This document shows positions 11,261 to 24,160 of a stretch of DNA of 64,000 nucleotides, piece by piece. Position numbers and translations under genes: made by a program. Source of the DNA: Toxotes chatareus (Eukaryota > Chordata > Actinopteri > Toxotidae). The DNA lies in contig CM028889.1 in the NCBI GenBank assembly GCA_016801885.1, forward strand, positions 24,620,001-24,684,000, given 5' to 3'. The notes below the pieces were generated by a model. That model made no database searches, was not told the DNA's origin, and saw only the letters and a program-made list of their open reading frames with translations. The first letter of the stretch is position 1, and every line of letters starts with the position of its first letter.

Positions 11261-14200
11261 TTACTTATTCAGTACATTTTTGGGAAGATAAAAAAACTGA
11301 ACGTAATTTAATGTCCTTTGTATATATTATGTGTTTTTACAAAGGGGTATTTTTAAGTATGTGGCCTGAGGTAGAAGCAGGTGAGTGCAGTCACCTGCAC
11401 ATCTAACTCAAGACACCTTCTATAAAGAAGGGATGCATATGCACCACAACTGCTGGACTAAGTGTGCAAATATAGGAGGGGACTATGTTGAAAAATAAAG
11501 GTGCTAGGCTTTCCTTCTACCATAGGCCATGAACTTTCTTGATCACCCTTCGTAAATAAGTAGCATGTTTTTCAAATAAGAAACATATTGCGGAAAATGC
11601 TTCGAAAGTCAGTGGTACGCAAGCGAACTGGTATTTTCCTGCAGTGCAGTGAGGTTATTTCTTTGACTGCAGTAGTCTGGTATCTGTGCACTCTTTGGGA
11701 GGACAGGAGCAGAGGAGGGCGTGGTGATGCAATCTTGGCACCAAGAACTGGGGCATTTTGTGTGACAGTCAGCCTCCTGCTCGGAGCCGGTCAGTTGTAC
11801 TCACGGCCTTTCATTTATTTAGTGTCCTTGCAGTCATCTGAAGGCAGCAGGTATCTGGTGTCCACACTTACAGTACCCTATGGTGTGAATTAGCAGCTTT
11901 GCACTTCCTTCAGTTTTACATGAACTTGTTGCCATCTATTCCAAATGTAATGCTTTGTTTGTTTTGAGCCATAAACCTATCAACACGCTACTAACAGACT
12001 GCAGTGAACCTCTGAGAATTAAAAGAGAGGAAGTAGCAGGTCTGATACAGCTATGCTTAAATATTGTCTCTACTCCATTTCTCCAATGTGGAGTCCCAGC
12101 TGTCAGTTATGCATTAAAAATCCAGTTTCCCAGAGAGGGAGGCTGTTTGTTGCTTGAGTTCAGACACATTTATGATGTAGATATGACTGGAAATTGCAGC
12201 TTTGGGAGAAGAGGCGTTTTTTATGATAGCTGGATTATTTACTCCACCGAGGCTGGTTAGATTTTTTACACAGGAAAGTTTGTTTGCGTATGAATCACAA
12301 TCAGACAGCTCTGTAATTCCCTCTGTGGCCTTTTGTTTTTGTTTCAAATTTGATCGGGAACAGACAGGTGAAAAAAACGCCTATGAGAAAAAGCTTCAGC
12401 GCTCCTGCAGCTTATACCAATATTTACATAACCAATGAACACACAGAGTAGAAACCTAGGTACAGAAATACAATTTAGTCATTTCTGTGGAACCATTACA
12501 ACCATCTCAGTGTGAAACTGGATCTTGAGACTAACAAATGATATGTTTTGATCATGTGATATGTATTGAGTCAAAATCAGAAACATTTTTGTTGATGCCC
12601 GCGGGGAGATCCATGATTCCCCATCTGTTACAGTTTATACTCAGAACTTTGTGAACTCATGGTGCTAAATCAATCTGAACAAATTTAAAGCATGTGGTGA
12701 CCAGGGTCCCTCAACCTCAGTATGTGTTTTAGTATGATAGGGTAACACACTAAGACACCGTTGTTGGAATATATCAAGTTGTTCACCCCTGTTCGGGTGT
12801 GTTTAGCAGGGGAGTGAACCCGTTTGTGAATCACGGAGGGATTAGGAGCTGCTCCGCTGGTTAGAAAGATCCCTCGGTTCAAAACTGCGTGTTCACACAT
12901 CCAACACACAGCCCAACTGGATGAGAAAGGAAATATATTTAACACCGTAGTTACTATAACAATTTATACACCCACACCTGTATGCATCATGCTTTTTATC
13001 TCTAATCTTGCCATAAAACTATAAGTACCTGCTGTGCTCGATTTTGATACTGTTTCAGAGAACACACCAAGAAATCTGATCTACAGTAACTATCCACAGT
13101 GGTTTTCTAGTTAGGCTGTGACTTACAGATGCAGATGTATTTGATTTATGACTTGTCCCATTTTTCCTTTAAAACATCAAATACGTTATGTAATGTATTT
13201 GCATTTGACTTTTTAACAATAGAAAGCAATAGTCTGTTATATCCTGTAGGTTTTATACAAATTCATCCTTGCTGTGGTTAATGTTTTCTCAGAGCTTTGT
13301 TGAATATTATTGAAGGAATGCTTACACTATTTATACAATTTAGATTTGGACATCTGGGTAACAGTTAACAATTACTTTGGGAAATTCTGAGGTAAAATGT
13401 TTTTATGAAGTAAATATTATCTTAATATAACAAGGATTTTTCTGGGGAACAAAACATTAGGCTGAGCATGTGTTTAAATATTTACATGCTTCAGGAATGC
13501 TGGCTGAGGTAGTTGCTCTTACATTTTGTTAAAAATAAAAGACAATTCACTCAACTCATAATAATACCCTGAAAAATGGGTGCTGGGTTCTTAACGTGGT
13601 TAAAAAAGAAGACCAGGACAGCACTCCAAATTGATTTTTAATTTCCATGATACATTTTGTGGACAGTACATTCTTTCTCACTCCTGCCTCTTATTACAGA
13701 GTAAGTCGGAGTATGTGGACAGGCTGTAAAACAGAGAGGTACCTTTTCACCACGTTTTCATCATAGTGTCGTTGCAGGGTGTGAGTTTATAATTAAGTTA
13801 AAAGAAGTGTCAGACATAGCTATTTTGAGAGACTAACAGCCTGCTTGTACTCTGTACCCTGTAATTATTTAATTTGCACTGTGAAATCTAAGAACCTACA
13901 GTGTAGTTTGTAGCCACTGTATTAACTGTATTTCTTCTCTTGTACCTGCCTAGGTATTTCATTTGTGCCCTATGTGTACAAAATATTCACTCTGTAATTT
14001 GTATAATTGCAGTTTTATATGTTTGTGGTAGAAGCGAAGTCAATTTTACCAAATCTAGCACATTTAGCACATTCAACATATCACCCCTCTTACATTAACA
14101 CGCTTACAGAGCAGCAGTCCCTCCTTTGAAAAAGTTGATGTCTTGAACCTCCAGGTCCACAGCAGCGATGGTGTTATCAACATTTCAAAATGGAGACCAC

Positions 14201-17200
14201 TGAGATCCCTCATATCGATCCATTGATAAGCCAGATGTTTGATGTCCGATCAGTAAGAAGGTATCGACATGTTTTTTTTCTCTGTAGTCAGAATGTGAGT
14301 TGGGAATTTGGATATTCAAAAGCAAATTGCAGCTAGTCAAGCATTTTTGTTTTTTCATCATCACCATCATTAACCATATTTCAAGTCAGAAATATGGTGT
14401 GATCAGCCAAAATGAAATGAAGGCCTGTGTGAGTGAATAAAAGATTATCCAGAGGTTACCCTCTTGACAAGCCTCAACCGCTGCTAAAAGAAAATCATAA
14501 CATGGAAGTCTGAAAAATTTCATGGACTTTTCCACTGTAGCTGAGCCGTTATGATCGCTTTGGGGCGACTTCAGTGCTTTGGAAGCTGCTCTGTAAGTAA
14601 CCGCAGTTTTCTTGTCATAGGGACAATAAGGCACTTATGATATGCAGAGACGGCCAAAGCAAGAAAATCAATAGTTCAGCAGCCGTGACACAGAAATCAA
14701 CAACCTATTAATCACTCATTTCATTGGTTCATTGTGGTCTGTGTTTTGCATACTGAACCATGTCATGATGTACAAACCAAAGCCTTTCAACTGCAGTGGC
14801 CTAGACAGCTAAACAAACTGCGACTTGATAACACAAGTAAATAGACACAACTAAAGCAAAGTGAGAAAACATCAGCAGTTTGACAAAATGCAAGAAAACA
14901 CAACCTACTGCAGAAAAATGCTGCGTAAACAGAAACACAGTGCCACAGAAGTGCCTGCGTTCTCTGTTGTTGCAGCACATTTCTGCCTTTGGTTGTGTTG
15001 CTTGTATAATTTCGTATAATTTGGTTGAGTTGTCCGCTCTGACAGCAAACTGATAAAAACACTCATGAGGGCAGTCTCCTGACGGGACTGTTTGAGAGAT
15101 AAGAAATCTGTTGTAAAAACGTAAATGTTTTCTTTAACTCTGGCAGCAAGTTCGATTTGTTTTACTTCTACTTTAAATTTGGAAAAATCTAACATTTGAC
15201 ACATTTCATTTCTGCATGTAAGACACCTGTGGGAATCACATAACCACACTGAGGTCAGTGTCACTCTATACCCTGGGACATACCAGACCAGGAGCTGAGG
15301 GTAACTCCAGCGTTACTCTGCACTGTTTTCTACTGAATAAAGTGTTTCAGATGAAGACTCAGCGTGAGTGTTGTCTGTGCTGAATCACTAAAGCTGCAGC
15401 TTTATTGACTCTGCCAGAGAACTGCAGGATTAAAACCATCTCCACTAAGATCAGTTTAAGAAGGTCTACAAGGCGAATATGTGTAGTTAGTGTGGCTGAA
15501 AATTTGAATATGTTTGCATATCATGGCCGTTATTTGAAACCATTTGGGAGACAGATGCATTTTGCTGATTTCAGGGAGTTTATTTCTGTCAGTCTGGCTG
15601 AAAAGAGCGTATCTTCCCCTCTTAAGCCTGAGGCTCCTACGCAGTACCAACACAGCCCAGTGTCACTGATCACATGAATGGAAGGGAGTCATCCCCAGGC
15701 CAAGGCCACAAGTCCAAAAGCACATGACTACTACATTGACTTGGTAGCACGAAAGTGCACAGTATCCACAACAGGCAAGCAGAAACATACACACACATAC
15801 AGGCAGAAGATACTGTAAGATTTATACAAAAACAAGTCCCTGCAAGTTAAAAAACAAGTCACACACACAATTGCTTTGAGTAAACATTATTGTATCCAGG
15901 TCAAACCCCCCAGAAGCAACAAGAGGCAGTGTTCCTGGGAAAAAGCTATAAAAGAGAGAGATAAGAGAGGGAAAAAAATAAATAAATAAAAAGAAAACAA
16001 TCATCACTCTGTCCAAAACGTCCAAGATGCCTGAGTGTGTTTGGGAAGGAGAGGGAGGGGTTGGAGGGGTGCTGCAGATGCCATGCCTGTTGTTGCTTTG
16101 TAGAGGTCTGGAATCAGCAGTCAGTGACCGTCTGCTGGTTTCATGAATTTGGCTTTGGGGGCAGTCAAGGCAAAGAGCTAATGACCACGCTGAAGATTAT
16201 CTCTGTGTAAAGCTTCAGACAGAAGAGGTCCGATGAAAATGTTTCAGACCAAGTGATGCTTATCAAATCTGAGGTGTCAGACTTTCTTGTCAAATTAATT
16301 TCTCTCTCATGGATAATTAAAAATGTCTATAATATATATTACAATCTACAGTAATTTATGCAGTGGCTTTAAAGGGCTGAGCTGTTTTAGCTGTGGGTCA
16401 ATGGGATTTATATGGTTTCCGGAAATCTGCAAAATGTTTTTTAAAAAATTAATAAATCAGGAATATTTGATGTTGATGTATATTAATGACAGATAATTCA
16501 ACTTGAATCTGTGAGGGATTAGACTGAAAAACATTTTAACATTTCTTATTTGTTCTATTTTTTGAAATGAAAAAAAAGTTGTAGTCTGGCGTCACTGGTT
16601 ACTGACCTTTACCCCTAAATAGACACGGGGCTTATTTCTGTTTTGACATATGCAACATACAGAGACCTTTGGAAAAACATTGTGATGTTACCCCCCACCC
16701 AAAAAGGACTAACAAACAAAAAAATAGTCCTAATCATTTAAGTAAACATTGACAATGATGTTGTAATAAGAAACACGTAAAAGTCTGTTTGTGAACAAAT
16801 TCAGTTTTTTGACTTCTTGCTTTTTTAAAGGCCCATCTTTAACTTTCTTGAACTTTCACACTCAAAGTGTTTGATAACTGATTCTTGGAGAAAGCCCTCA
16901 TGAGAAATTTTCCAAATGTGTCCAAAATATCCTTGTTTATTTCAAATGTTTGTCTTTTACTATGTAGTCAAGGAGCAAGTTGAACCAAACAAAAACTGGC
17001 TTGGTAACACGAGGGAATAAAAATAAAAGGAAGTCTTAAAATTGCTGTTTTTAATCCTGTACTGTCCCAGCCTGGAGCGGTCTCACATGATTCCTAAAAG
17101 CAAACTCTCTTCACAGTCATGAGTTAGCATGTTTTCTTGGCTTGCAGCATCAAGTTCCCAACAACAAGGCCTATGTGATTATAGCTATATATTAGAAAGT

Positions 17201-18404
17201 ATGATTAATGGGTTTTTTGGCCTTTGTACTGTATGTGTTGTATATGCGTACGTTTTTCTTTTTAGAGGACAAGGCTAAAAGGTCTGTTTATGTATGCTAA
17301 TCTGACTGTATATTTTCCCATCCTAGGGTGACAAATCAATGGCAGTATCTCTTACAGAGATGGTGTTTTAATCTGGATATGTTGCCCCCTGTTAAACAAA
17401 AAGCTTGGAAAGTGAATGTAGGCCCCAGAGAAAAAGCCTGAAATGGGACACCGGCCTCCAGGACACACAGCGGCCAAGAGACAGATCTGTTTTACAGCAG
17501 ATCTGTCCAAACCCCGGACTGCTCCTGGACCTGGTCTCCCAAAGGAGCGGAGGATGGAGACCGCACGGATGGCAACAAGGCGTCGAGTTTCATGAAGGAG
17601 ACTGATGTTACATATCAAACAAACCAGAGAGATTGCTAATCTAATTGTCTCACACTCACTCGTGCAGCCAAATATATCAAAATCAGATTCCCTCTCACTC
17701 TTGCAAAGTAAAACATGATACAATCAAATTTCCTTCAATCTCGTTCATGACTTATGATCTGGCAAGGTCTCACTGAGTCTTCCCATATTGTTAAAAGAGA
17801 TCTTTATTTGTCATTCTAAATCAAATCTAGCGTCAGCTTGATCCTCAAAGCATTTAGTTGATGCACCATGTTATTGGCTTGTGCCTTGTTTACATCGTAT
17901 GTGTGATTCAGCCCTTCGTTAGCAGCTCAGAGAAATGAATTGTTCTAAGGTAGGGTCAACCAGAGTACTCTCATATGATTTGTTACATATTTGTTTGTGC
18001 TGACTTGTTTTTTGTGCTCCAGGTTAGTTTCAGTGTACCCCCTCTTTTCAACACATTTTGACAGAGACCAAAACACTGCAGGGCACTAACTGTCCCGAGC
18101 CGCTCTGTGAATCAGCCTGAGAAGTGAAGCGAACAGTGTGAAGCGTATCAGAAGCAAACCAAATCACTTCATAAATACACAAGCGATGACACAGTCAATA
18201 ATGTGTGCCTTTGTCTCACTCTGGTATCCCTTCGGCGAGATCGTTATCTTTTCACATTAGCACATTGGTTATGTTGTTAGGCTGATTTGCTTTGCATCAG
18301 CTGCAAGTATGTGTATGTGTGTGTGTTCATGTTTGTGTCATGGGATAGGTGAGAGCCATCTCCAAGCGTCAGCAATCGATGCTTTGTCTTTCTACAAATG
18401 TACA

Positions 18405-18701
18405 ATTTTTAGCAATGCAATGCTCTACCACCGCTTTGGTCTGGACAGAAATTTCTCAACAAAAAGCAGATGAAATTTAGAAATTATTATAGAAAATTGT
18501 GGAAATTTCGTACAGTCATTTTTGGTGCCCAGAGGATGAATCCTAAAGACCTTGGTGATCCCCTGACTTTGCATCTTTGGACATAGACTCTGGTTTATGG
18601 CCAGTTATCAGTAAAACTGCCAGCTTTGTGTTTATTGCTAATTAGCAAATGTTAGTATGCTAACATGTTAAACTAAGATGGTGAACATGGTACAAACATT
18701 A
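18405..18701. repeat. Interspersed repeat, 5' part, interrupted
   Basis: The words GCCCAGAGGATGAATCCTAA, CTTGGTGATCCCCTGACTTT, GCTAATTAGCAAATGTTAG and AACTAAGATGGTGAACATGG occur in order, as in a common percomorph repeat. The copy breaks off after AAACATTA at 18694-18701 and appears to resume at 19160. Confidence 0.55.
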
Positions 18702-19159
18702 TCCATGCTTTTGCTGTGCTCATGTCAAACCGGTTAAACCGTAATGAGCAGCTGAGCGGGGGGAAAAAATGTTCACAATTCCCAGTCAGAGATACAGTGA
18801 CATCCGCAATGTTTCCCTTTTGGTGAAAATAACTACTGACGTGTCAACAAACTGTTGGCAAAATAGGTGCAAATGCACCAATAGTGACAGTTACAGCAAA
18901 ATAAAATCCAGTATTAACACTAATACAATCTAGTCAATGCATTTTATAGGTGCTATACACAAGTTTGCTTCTGTATGGTTTCACTTGGTAACAAACAGGT
19001 ACAGGTACGACACAACAATGGTTGCTAATCTAGGCTAGTTTATCTGGTACTACAACTACAAGTTTAGCCCTGGGGCTAACCACCTGGGTGACACCTCCCA
19101 AGTCGGAAAAGGGTACATGTTTGTACTGTTTTTCACATTCTGCCTACACTGTGTGAATG
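18702..19159. mobile_element. Possible insertion splitting an older repeat
   Basis: This 458-bp segment separates two parts of one repeat and is flanked by identical 8-bp direct copies of AAACATTA (18694-18701 and 19160-19167). An 8-bp target duplication is typical of hAT transposons. The ends show no obvious terminal inverted repeat, so the identification is tentative. Confidence 0.35.
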
Positions 19160-19262
19160 AAACATTAATATTAGCATATTAGCATTGCTGCTGTGAGCAC
19201 GTTAGCATGCTGACGTTAGCTCAAAGCACATCAGCTTCACAGTGCCGCTAACATGAGACTTA
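19160..19262. repeat. Interspersed repeat, 3' part
   Basis: Rich in GTTAGCATGCTGACGTTAGC-type words followed by CTCAAAGCACATCAG. It continues the repeat that starts at 18.4 kb. Confidence 0.5.
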
Positions 19263-20506
19263 GTTTTAATTAATCTCTTCTGAATTGCGACGCTGTTTTG
19301 TTTTTTGAAAATCTCCATTGAAAGAGTTAGTGTTTGTTAGCAACAGAGGCTGAGATGAATGTAAACCAGGAAAAAAAAAAAAAAAGGTCAGGAGATAGAT
19401 TACTCTGGGATACATTTCCATAGATGCCTCAAACTCACAGTTATTTTATTGGTTTCTGTTCACCACAATGCTTTGCATACATGTCTCCCGTTAAGCAAAG
19501 TACAGTGAATGGCACACTTGTTACCATCATGACAGGGCTTTACTCCAGCTTGCATGCCACAAGAGACCTTTACTCTGGGGGAAAAAAACTCCTATGGAGC
19601 CATTCTGGTTTTGTTTCAAATTACAATAATGCAATGTAATGTGGGTTTTAGTGAAAAGTTATTTGTTCAATCTTGAAGCGTCTGCTGGCAGACTGCAGTT
19701 CATATCTTTACAGACTCTCTCTGTTACTTCACTGAGCCTCAGATGCGAGGGTTCTTCACATGTTTTGGTCCAGGTGGAAATGTTAATCATAAAAAGAAAA
19801 AAAAAAATGTGGAATCCCTGCACTATCAGTTCATACAGTTTCTGCTGCAAGAAAACCTGCATACAAAACTGTTGATCCTTAGCACACACATATGTTTGCC
19901 AGTGGCCTCAAGCACAGCTCTAGTGACCATCACTACTTGTCCATCCAGTGTTCCTTTGCAAACGCCACTTGAAGTTGCAGCTGTAGTTGGAAGCAGATAT
20001 TGACCCTGCTTTGTATGAGCACAGGTCTGCCTTAAGGGTTCAACAGTTTGAGCAAATAGGGAAAAATAAGGAAAACCAGTAAAACAAGATTGAATTTGTA
20101 TGACAAGAGAAAAGTTGCTAAAGTTGTATAACTGTGTAGATGCAGTAAAAGTTGTAAAATAAAGACTATGGGAGTGATCATATATTGTACTTTATTGAGC
20201 TGTGAATCTGGTTTAAGTTGCACTTTAACAGAATTTGACTAAACATCACTTATTAGATCAAAGCACTGGAAAGATTCATGTTATGGTTTCATATGATTTA
20301 CAGGAGTATCCCATGCTGCATCTGTCGCATACCACACTCCCATCGTGATACACATCTTTGTAGGTTATTATGATCAGGATTAATGCCAAGGAAGGCGAAC
20401 CCAGTGATGTCTATAGGCTTAAATCATCAGCTGTACCTTCACAGCATATCACGTAAATCTTCCTGTTCTCCCACTTTGTCTCCCACCCTGAAAGCATCAT
20501 TTAGTT

Positions 20507-20531
20507 ACTACCTCCCTCTAGTGGAGGTAGT
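20507..20531. repeat. Short perfect hairpin
   Basis: ACTACCTCC is followed by a 7-base loop and then GGAGGTAGT, a 9-bp perfect stem. It lies in intergenic sequence and no function is evident. Confidence 0.6.
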
Positions 20532-21866
20532 TTGTAATAAGCGTTTGTTTTCAGTGCCCAGCAAATATACTGCAGCTTTTTTGGGGGGGATTTTCAGATG
20601 CTTAAACGTAATCTTACACTTCAACCACATAATCCACCACCAAATTACTGACACTGAGAAAACTGGGCAGCACATTTCATGTCTTAATAATTGTTTGCAG
20701 TCTGTTGGCAAACTCGCTGGCAGCCATGAGGTGAGCTTATTGCCCTCTGCTGGCAGTCTTTCAGATTGCAGTTTTAGTAGGATAGCTTACTGTACACAAT
20801 GAATGTAGTTAAGAGTATTCATAGTCAGTGACATGTTTACATTTCTTTTTATTCTTAGTGTTCATTATTTCTGCATATAATATGTTAGTTGTTTACTGAT
20901 TGTTCAAGTACTATACTGAAGTACAGTTTTGAGGTACTTGTACTTGATTATCTCCATTTCATGTCTTTTCAGAAGAAGATTTTACAGGAAAACATATGAT
21001 AAGTTTTAAGATGCAATACAAAATTAAACTAGTGTATCCCAACCTTTTGGACCTTTTGGACTAACCTTGTCATGTTTCAGGTGTCTATGAGCTGCTAGCA
21101 TTTCCACCAAAGAGACAGTTCCCATTTTAACCTCTCAGATGGTTTAATTAAAACATACAAAGAGGCGAGCTTATCCAATATTTCATAACAAAAGCCAAGG
21201 CTAGGGAAAAGTCTAAAAATGAATACAGATATGTGACTTTTTCCCCATTTATAATCTCACGAGGCCTCAGATTAATTTTAGGGTGGCGACCACTGGTCTA
21301 AACTGTACATGAAGTTAAATGTATAGCTCCACCTCAACTAGCTACAATAACAAAACGCTGCTTACACATTAATGCATCAGTATTAATGTGTAATTATTAT
21401 TATTAGTATTTAATAACGTGTCAGTAAAAGAGAACTTTTGAAACTTAAAGTACATTTTGCTGATAATACTTAGTAGGACATGGAATGCAGGGATTTTACT
21501 TGTAATGGAGTATTTTTTTTATTGTTGTGTTAGTACTTTTACTTCAGTAAAAGGGTATTTCTTCCGCTGCTGGTTGTTTGTGGATTCTCAATGTTTATGA
21601 CCTTTCCCATACTTGGACAGGACAGGGTGTTTCTTTCTTCTGCTCTTTTGTTATTTATATTGTTGCCAAATATTTAAAACAAGCACCACTATTCTTGTCT
21701 GCATTTCTTGGCTGCATCATCTACTGCATCTCATATCCTTCTGGACAAAAATGTACAATACAGTTTTTATTTGGCAGTTTCCATACAGACCTGCATCTTG
21801 TTTACGTGTGCATTTCATCACATACAGTGAGAGGACATTACTTTTTTTTTTTAACTTTATAAATCA

Positions 21867-21872
21867 TTTATT
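21867..21872 (-). terminator. Candidate pdgfra polyadenylation signal
   Basis: AATAAA on the minus strand about 1.8 kb after the pdgfra stop codon, followed about 15 bases later by an A-rich run (minus strand of 21842-21852). A 3' UTR of this length is usual for PDGFRA, but other AATAAA-like words exist and the true end needs transcript data. Confidence 0.35.
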
Positions 21873-23685
21873 GAAATATAAATCATCTGAATGTACATGA
21901 TGTAAAATAATGAAACGTAGTATTAAATCATCATATTGGGTGTGATTACCTATAATTACAGATACTGTACCGTCAAAACAAAACATCACTCATCTGCGGC
22001 ACAAACATTCACATCCACGCTGCTTTAATTAAACATCTAAAGCCAAAGCAAGACTTTTCTCCTATTTCCTCTTTTCAGCCCGGCCAACTCTTCTGCAACA
22101 ACCAAGACAAAATGGAAAACAACAGGAAAGTGCAACAACTGATCGCAGATTATATCACAGTCAACAGAGGCAGTGGCATAGCTGGTACAGTAGCTGGAAG
22201 ATACTGAGGATTACAAATAGTCTACGCATAACTGATGTATGACATCAGATCAACATGAATCTCTAGTTCACCTAGTGTCTTAGTATAACTAGAACCTGCT
22301 AATAGACTTTAAGACAGTAGATAAAATATGGAACTGGCGAACATAACCTGCTAGTAAAGCACTGCTATTGAATCTAATTATTTTTGTTGCCATACTATGT
22401 TTACTGACATGATGAACTGACTTTTTTTCTTTTATCCCATTTATCTTATGCTTTGCAAATTAGTAAGGGCTAAACTGACTAATACTACCCATGTCTTACA
22501 CACGAGAAAATATGAATATTTCTCATGCAACTTTCTAATCCACAAATATTGACTCTATGCGTCCACCATGATGGCAAATGTTGAAGAAAATGTGCCATAT
22601 TTCCTTTGTTGTAATGTTTTCGTCAGAAGCATTGGCTTCACTGGGGTGGATAAGGGTGCAGAAGCTTAATATGTGCTTATATAAAATACTTTGAGTGTTA
22701 TCCCAATAATTCTCTCTTATAAAACAACTCTGGATCTATTTACAATACAATCATACTTCACTTTGTTTATCAAAGCCCATGTGACAAATATGGCTGAGGT
22801 CTTGTCAGGGATGAAATCTGAGAACATGATGTTGGATTTGGGCAAAAGGGTGAGACACTGCAAAGATACACGCAACTCAAAAGCTCTATTTCCATAACCA
22901 TATAAACAGCTATGGTCAATATCTACTCGGTATTCACAAATAATACATGTTTACATAATGATGAAGTAAAAAAATAAATTTGAATTACGGCAAGTATTTA
23001 ACCACTGAAAACATTATATGATCATATACAAAAAAAAAAAATGCACATAGTCCAGATTTTGTGCTTTCAAATCCAAGTATTGCTACTGATTGTGCCAGCA
23101 TCAGGTGCTTCTCTTGCAGCAGGTGAGTGTGGGGTGAGTTTACCTGCCAATGCTGTTGCTAGTATTGGACTCATCTAGTTTAAATAGTGCATCTGTAGTG
23201 GTTAAATATATATCATACAAATGATATCCTGTAGTGTTCGTTCATTTAGAGTTGCTGACCAACGCGTTTGATTTGTCTCTTCTTGCTTATATTGCTGTTA
23301 AAAGAATGCCCGCTAGAAGAAAGCCCCGCTAATTAATCTTTTTTTTTTTTCTGTTTTGTCTAGATACATCCAACTCACAGGCTCAGTGGCTGTGGTTCTC
23401 TGAGTCCTCGATGTCACAATTTTGTCAATGCTCACTCACTCCTCCAGCCCAGCAGGGGGCACTGTCCAGGGAGAAGTAAAGGGCGTACCATGCTATAACC
23501 ACAAACTCATCCAGACAGTGAAGTGGTTTTTGTTCTGTCCTCTGAAAGGGCGATCGAGGTGGAGGAATAGCGGGGCTGGAGGGTAGACAGCAGAGTCTTT
23601 GGCTGATGTACAAGTTCGTTCTCTAGTTCCTCATGTCCTTACACCCCTTTTCCTTGCTGCTACTGCTCTACAGGCCGGGCAGTTG
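21873..23685 (-). other. Probable pdgfra 3' UTR
   Basis: AT-rich, gene-free sequence between the pdgfra stop codon and the candidate polyadenylation signal. No exon of another gene is visible. The assignment rests only on position. Confidence 0.4.
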
Positions 23686-24160
23686 TCACAGAAAGCTGTC
23701 CTCTACCAGGTCACTACAGTCCAGACACATCTCGTCCAGCAGCGTGATGTCCTCCAGGGTCTCACCCTCGCGCTTAGCATAAGTGGAGCTGCTGGAGCCC
23801 GTCTCGATGGCGCTCTCCTCGGATGTCTGAGAGCTGCAGGGGGCGTGAATAACACAGCTTAGCGCCATCTCTGGTGCAGCGCAGCCAGTGGAATACAGTA
23901 GAGGTGAGTGTTTGCTCCTCTTACCTGTGTCTGTTCCTCTTTCCATATTCATCATCAGATATGGGGTCCAGGTCAGGGAGGGGAATGATGTAGCCACTGT
24001 CGGAGCTCAGCCGCTGCTCATCGAAGCCACTTTCCCTGTCCTTCAGCTTGCCCTGGTTCTTGTAGGTGATGCCGATGTAGGCGTCGTCGTTTTCCATGCA
24101 CACCCGAGTCACGGCGGGGTGGTCACTCTTCAGGAACTCGTGGTTTACCCTCTCATAATG
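23686..24160 (-). other. pdgfra: pdgfra exons 27-28: C-terminal tail
   Basis: The tail keeps tyrosines in the contexts DDAYIGI and SGYIIPLPD, which correspond to the phospholipase C-gamma docking region of PDGFR-alpha. It then has TSEESAIETGSSSS and ends DLVEDSFL. The stop codon TGA is at 23686-23688. Confidence 0.9.

Larger units (their letters stand above)
4761..21860. other. kita-pdgfra intergenic region
   Basis: About 17 kb without an exon I can support on either strand. The open frames present are short, lack codon signatures and have no recognisable motifs. The region holds interspersed repeats (separate entries), a CpG-richer patch at 10.3-10.65 kb and scattered A/T runs. Regulatory elements for kita (downstream side) or pdgfra could lie here, but none stands out by eye. 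Confidence 0.55.
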
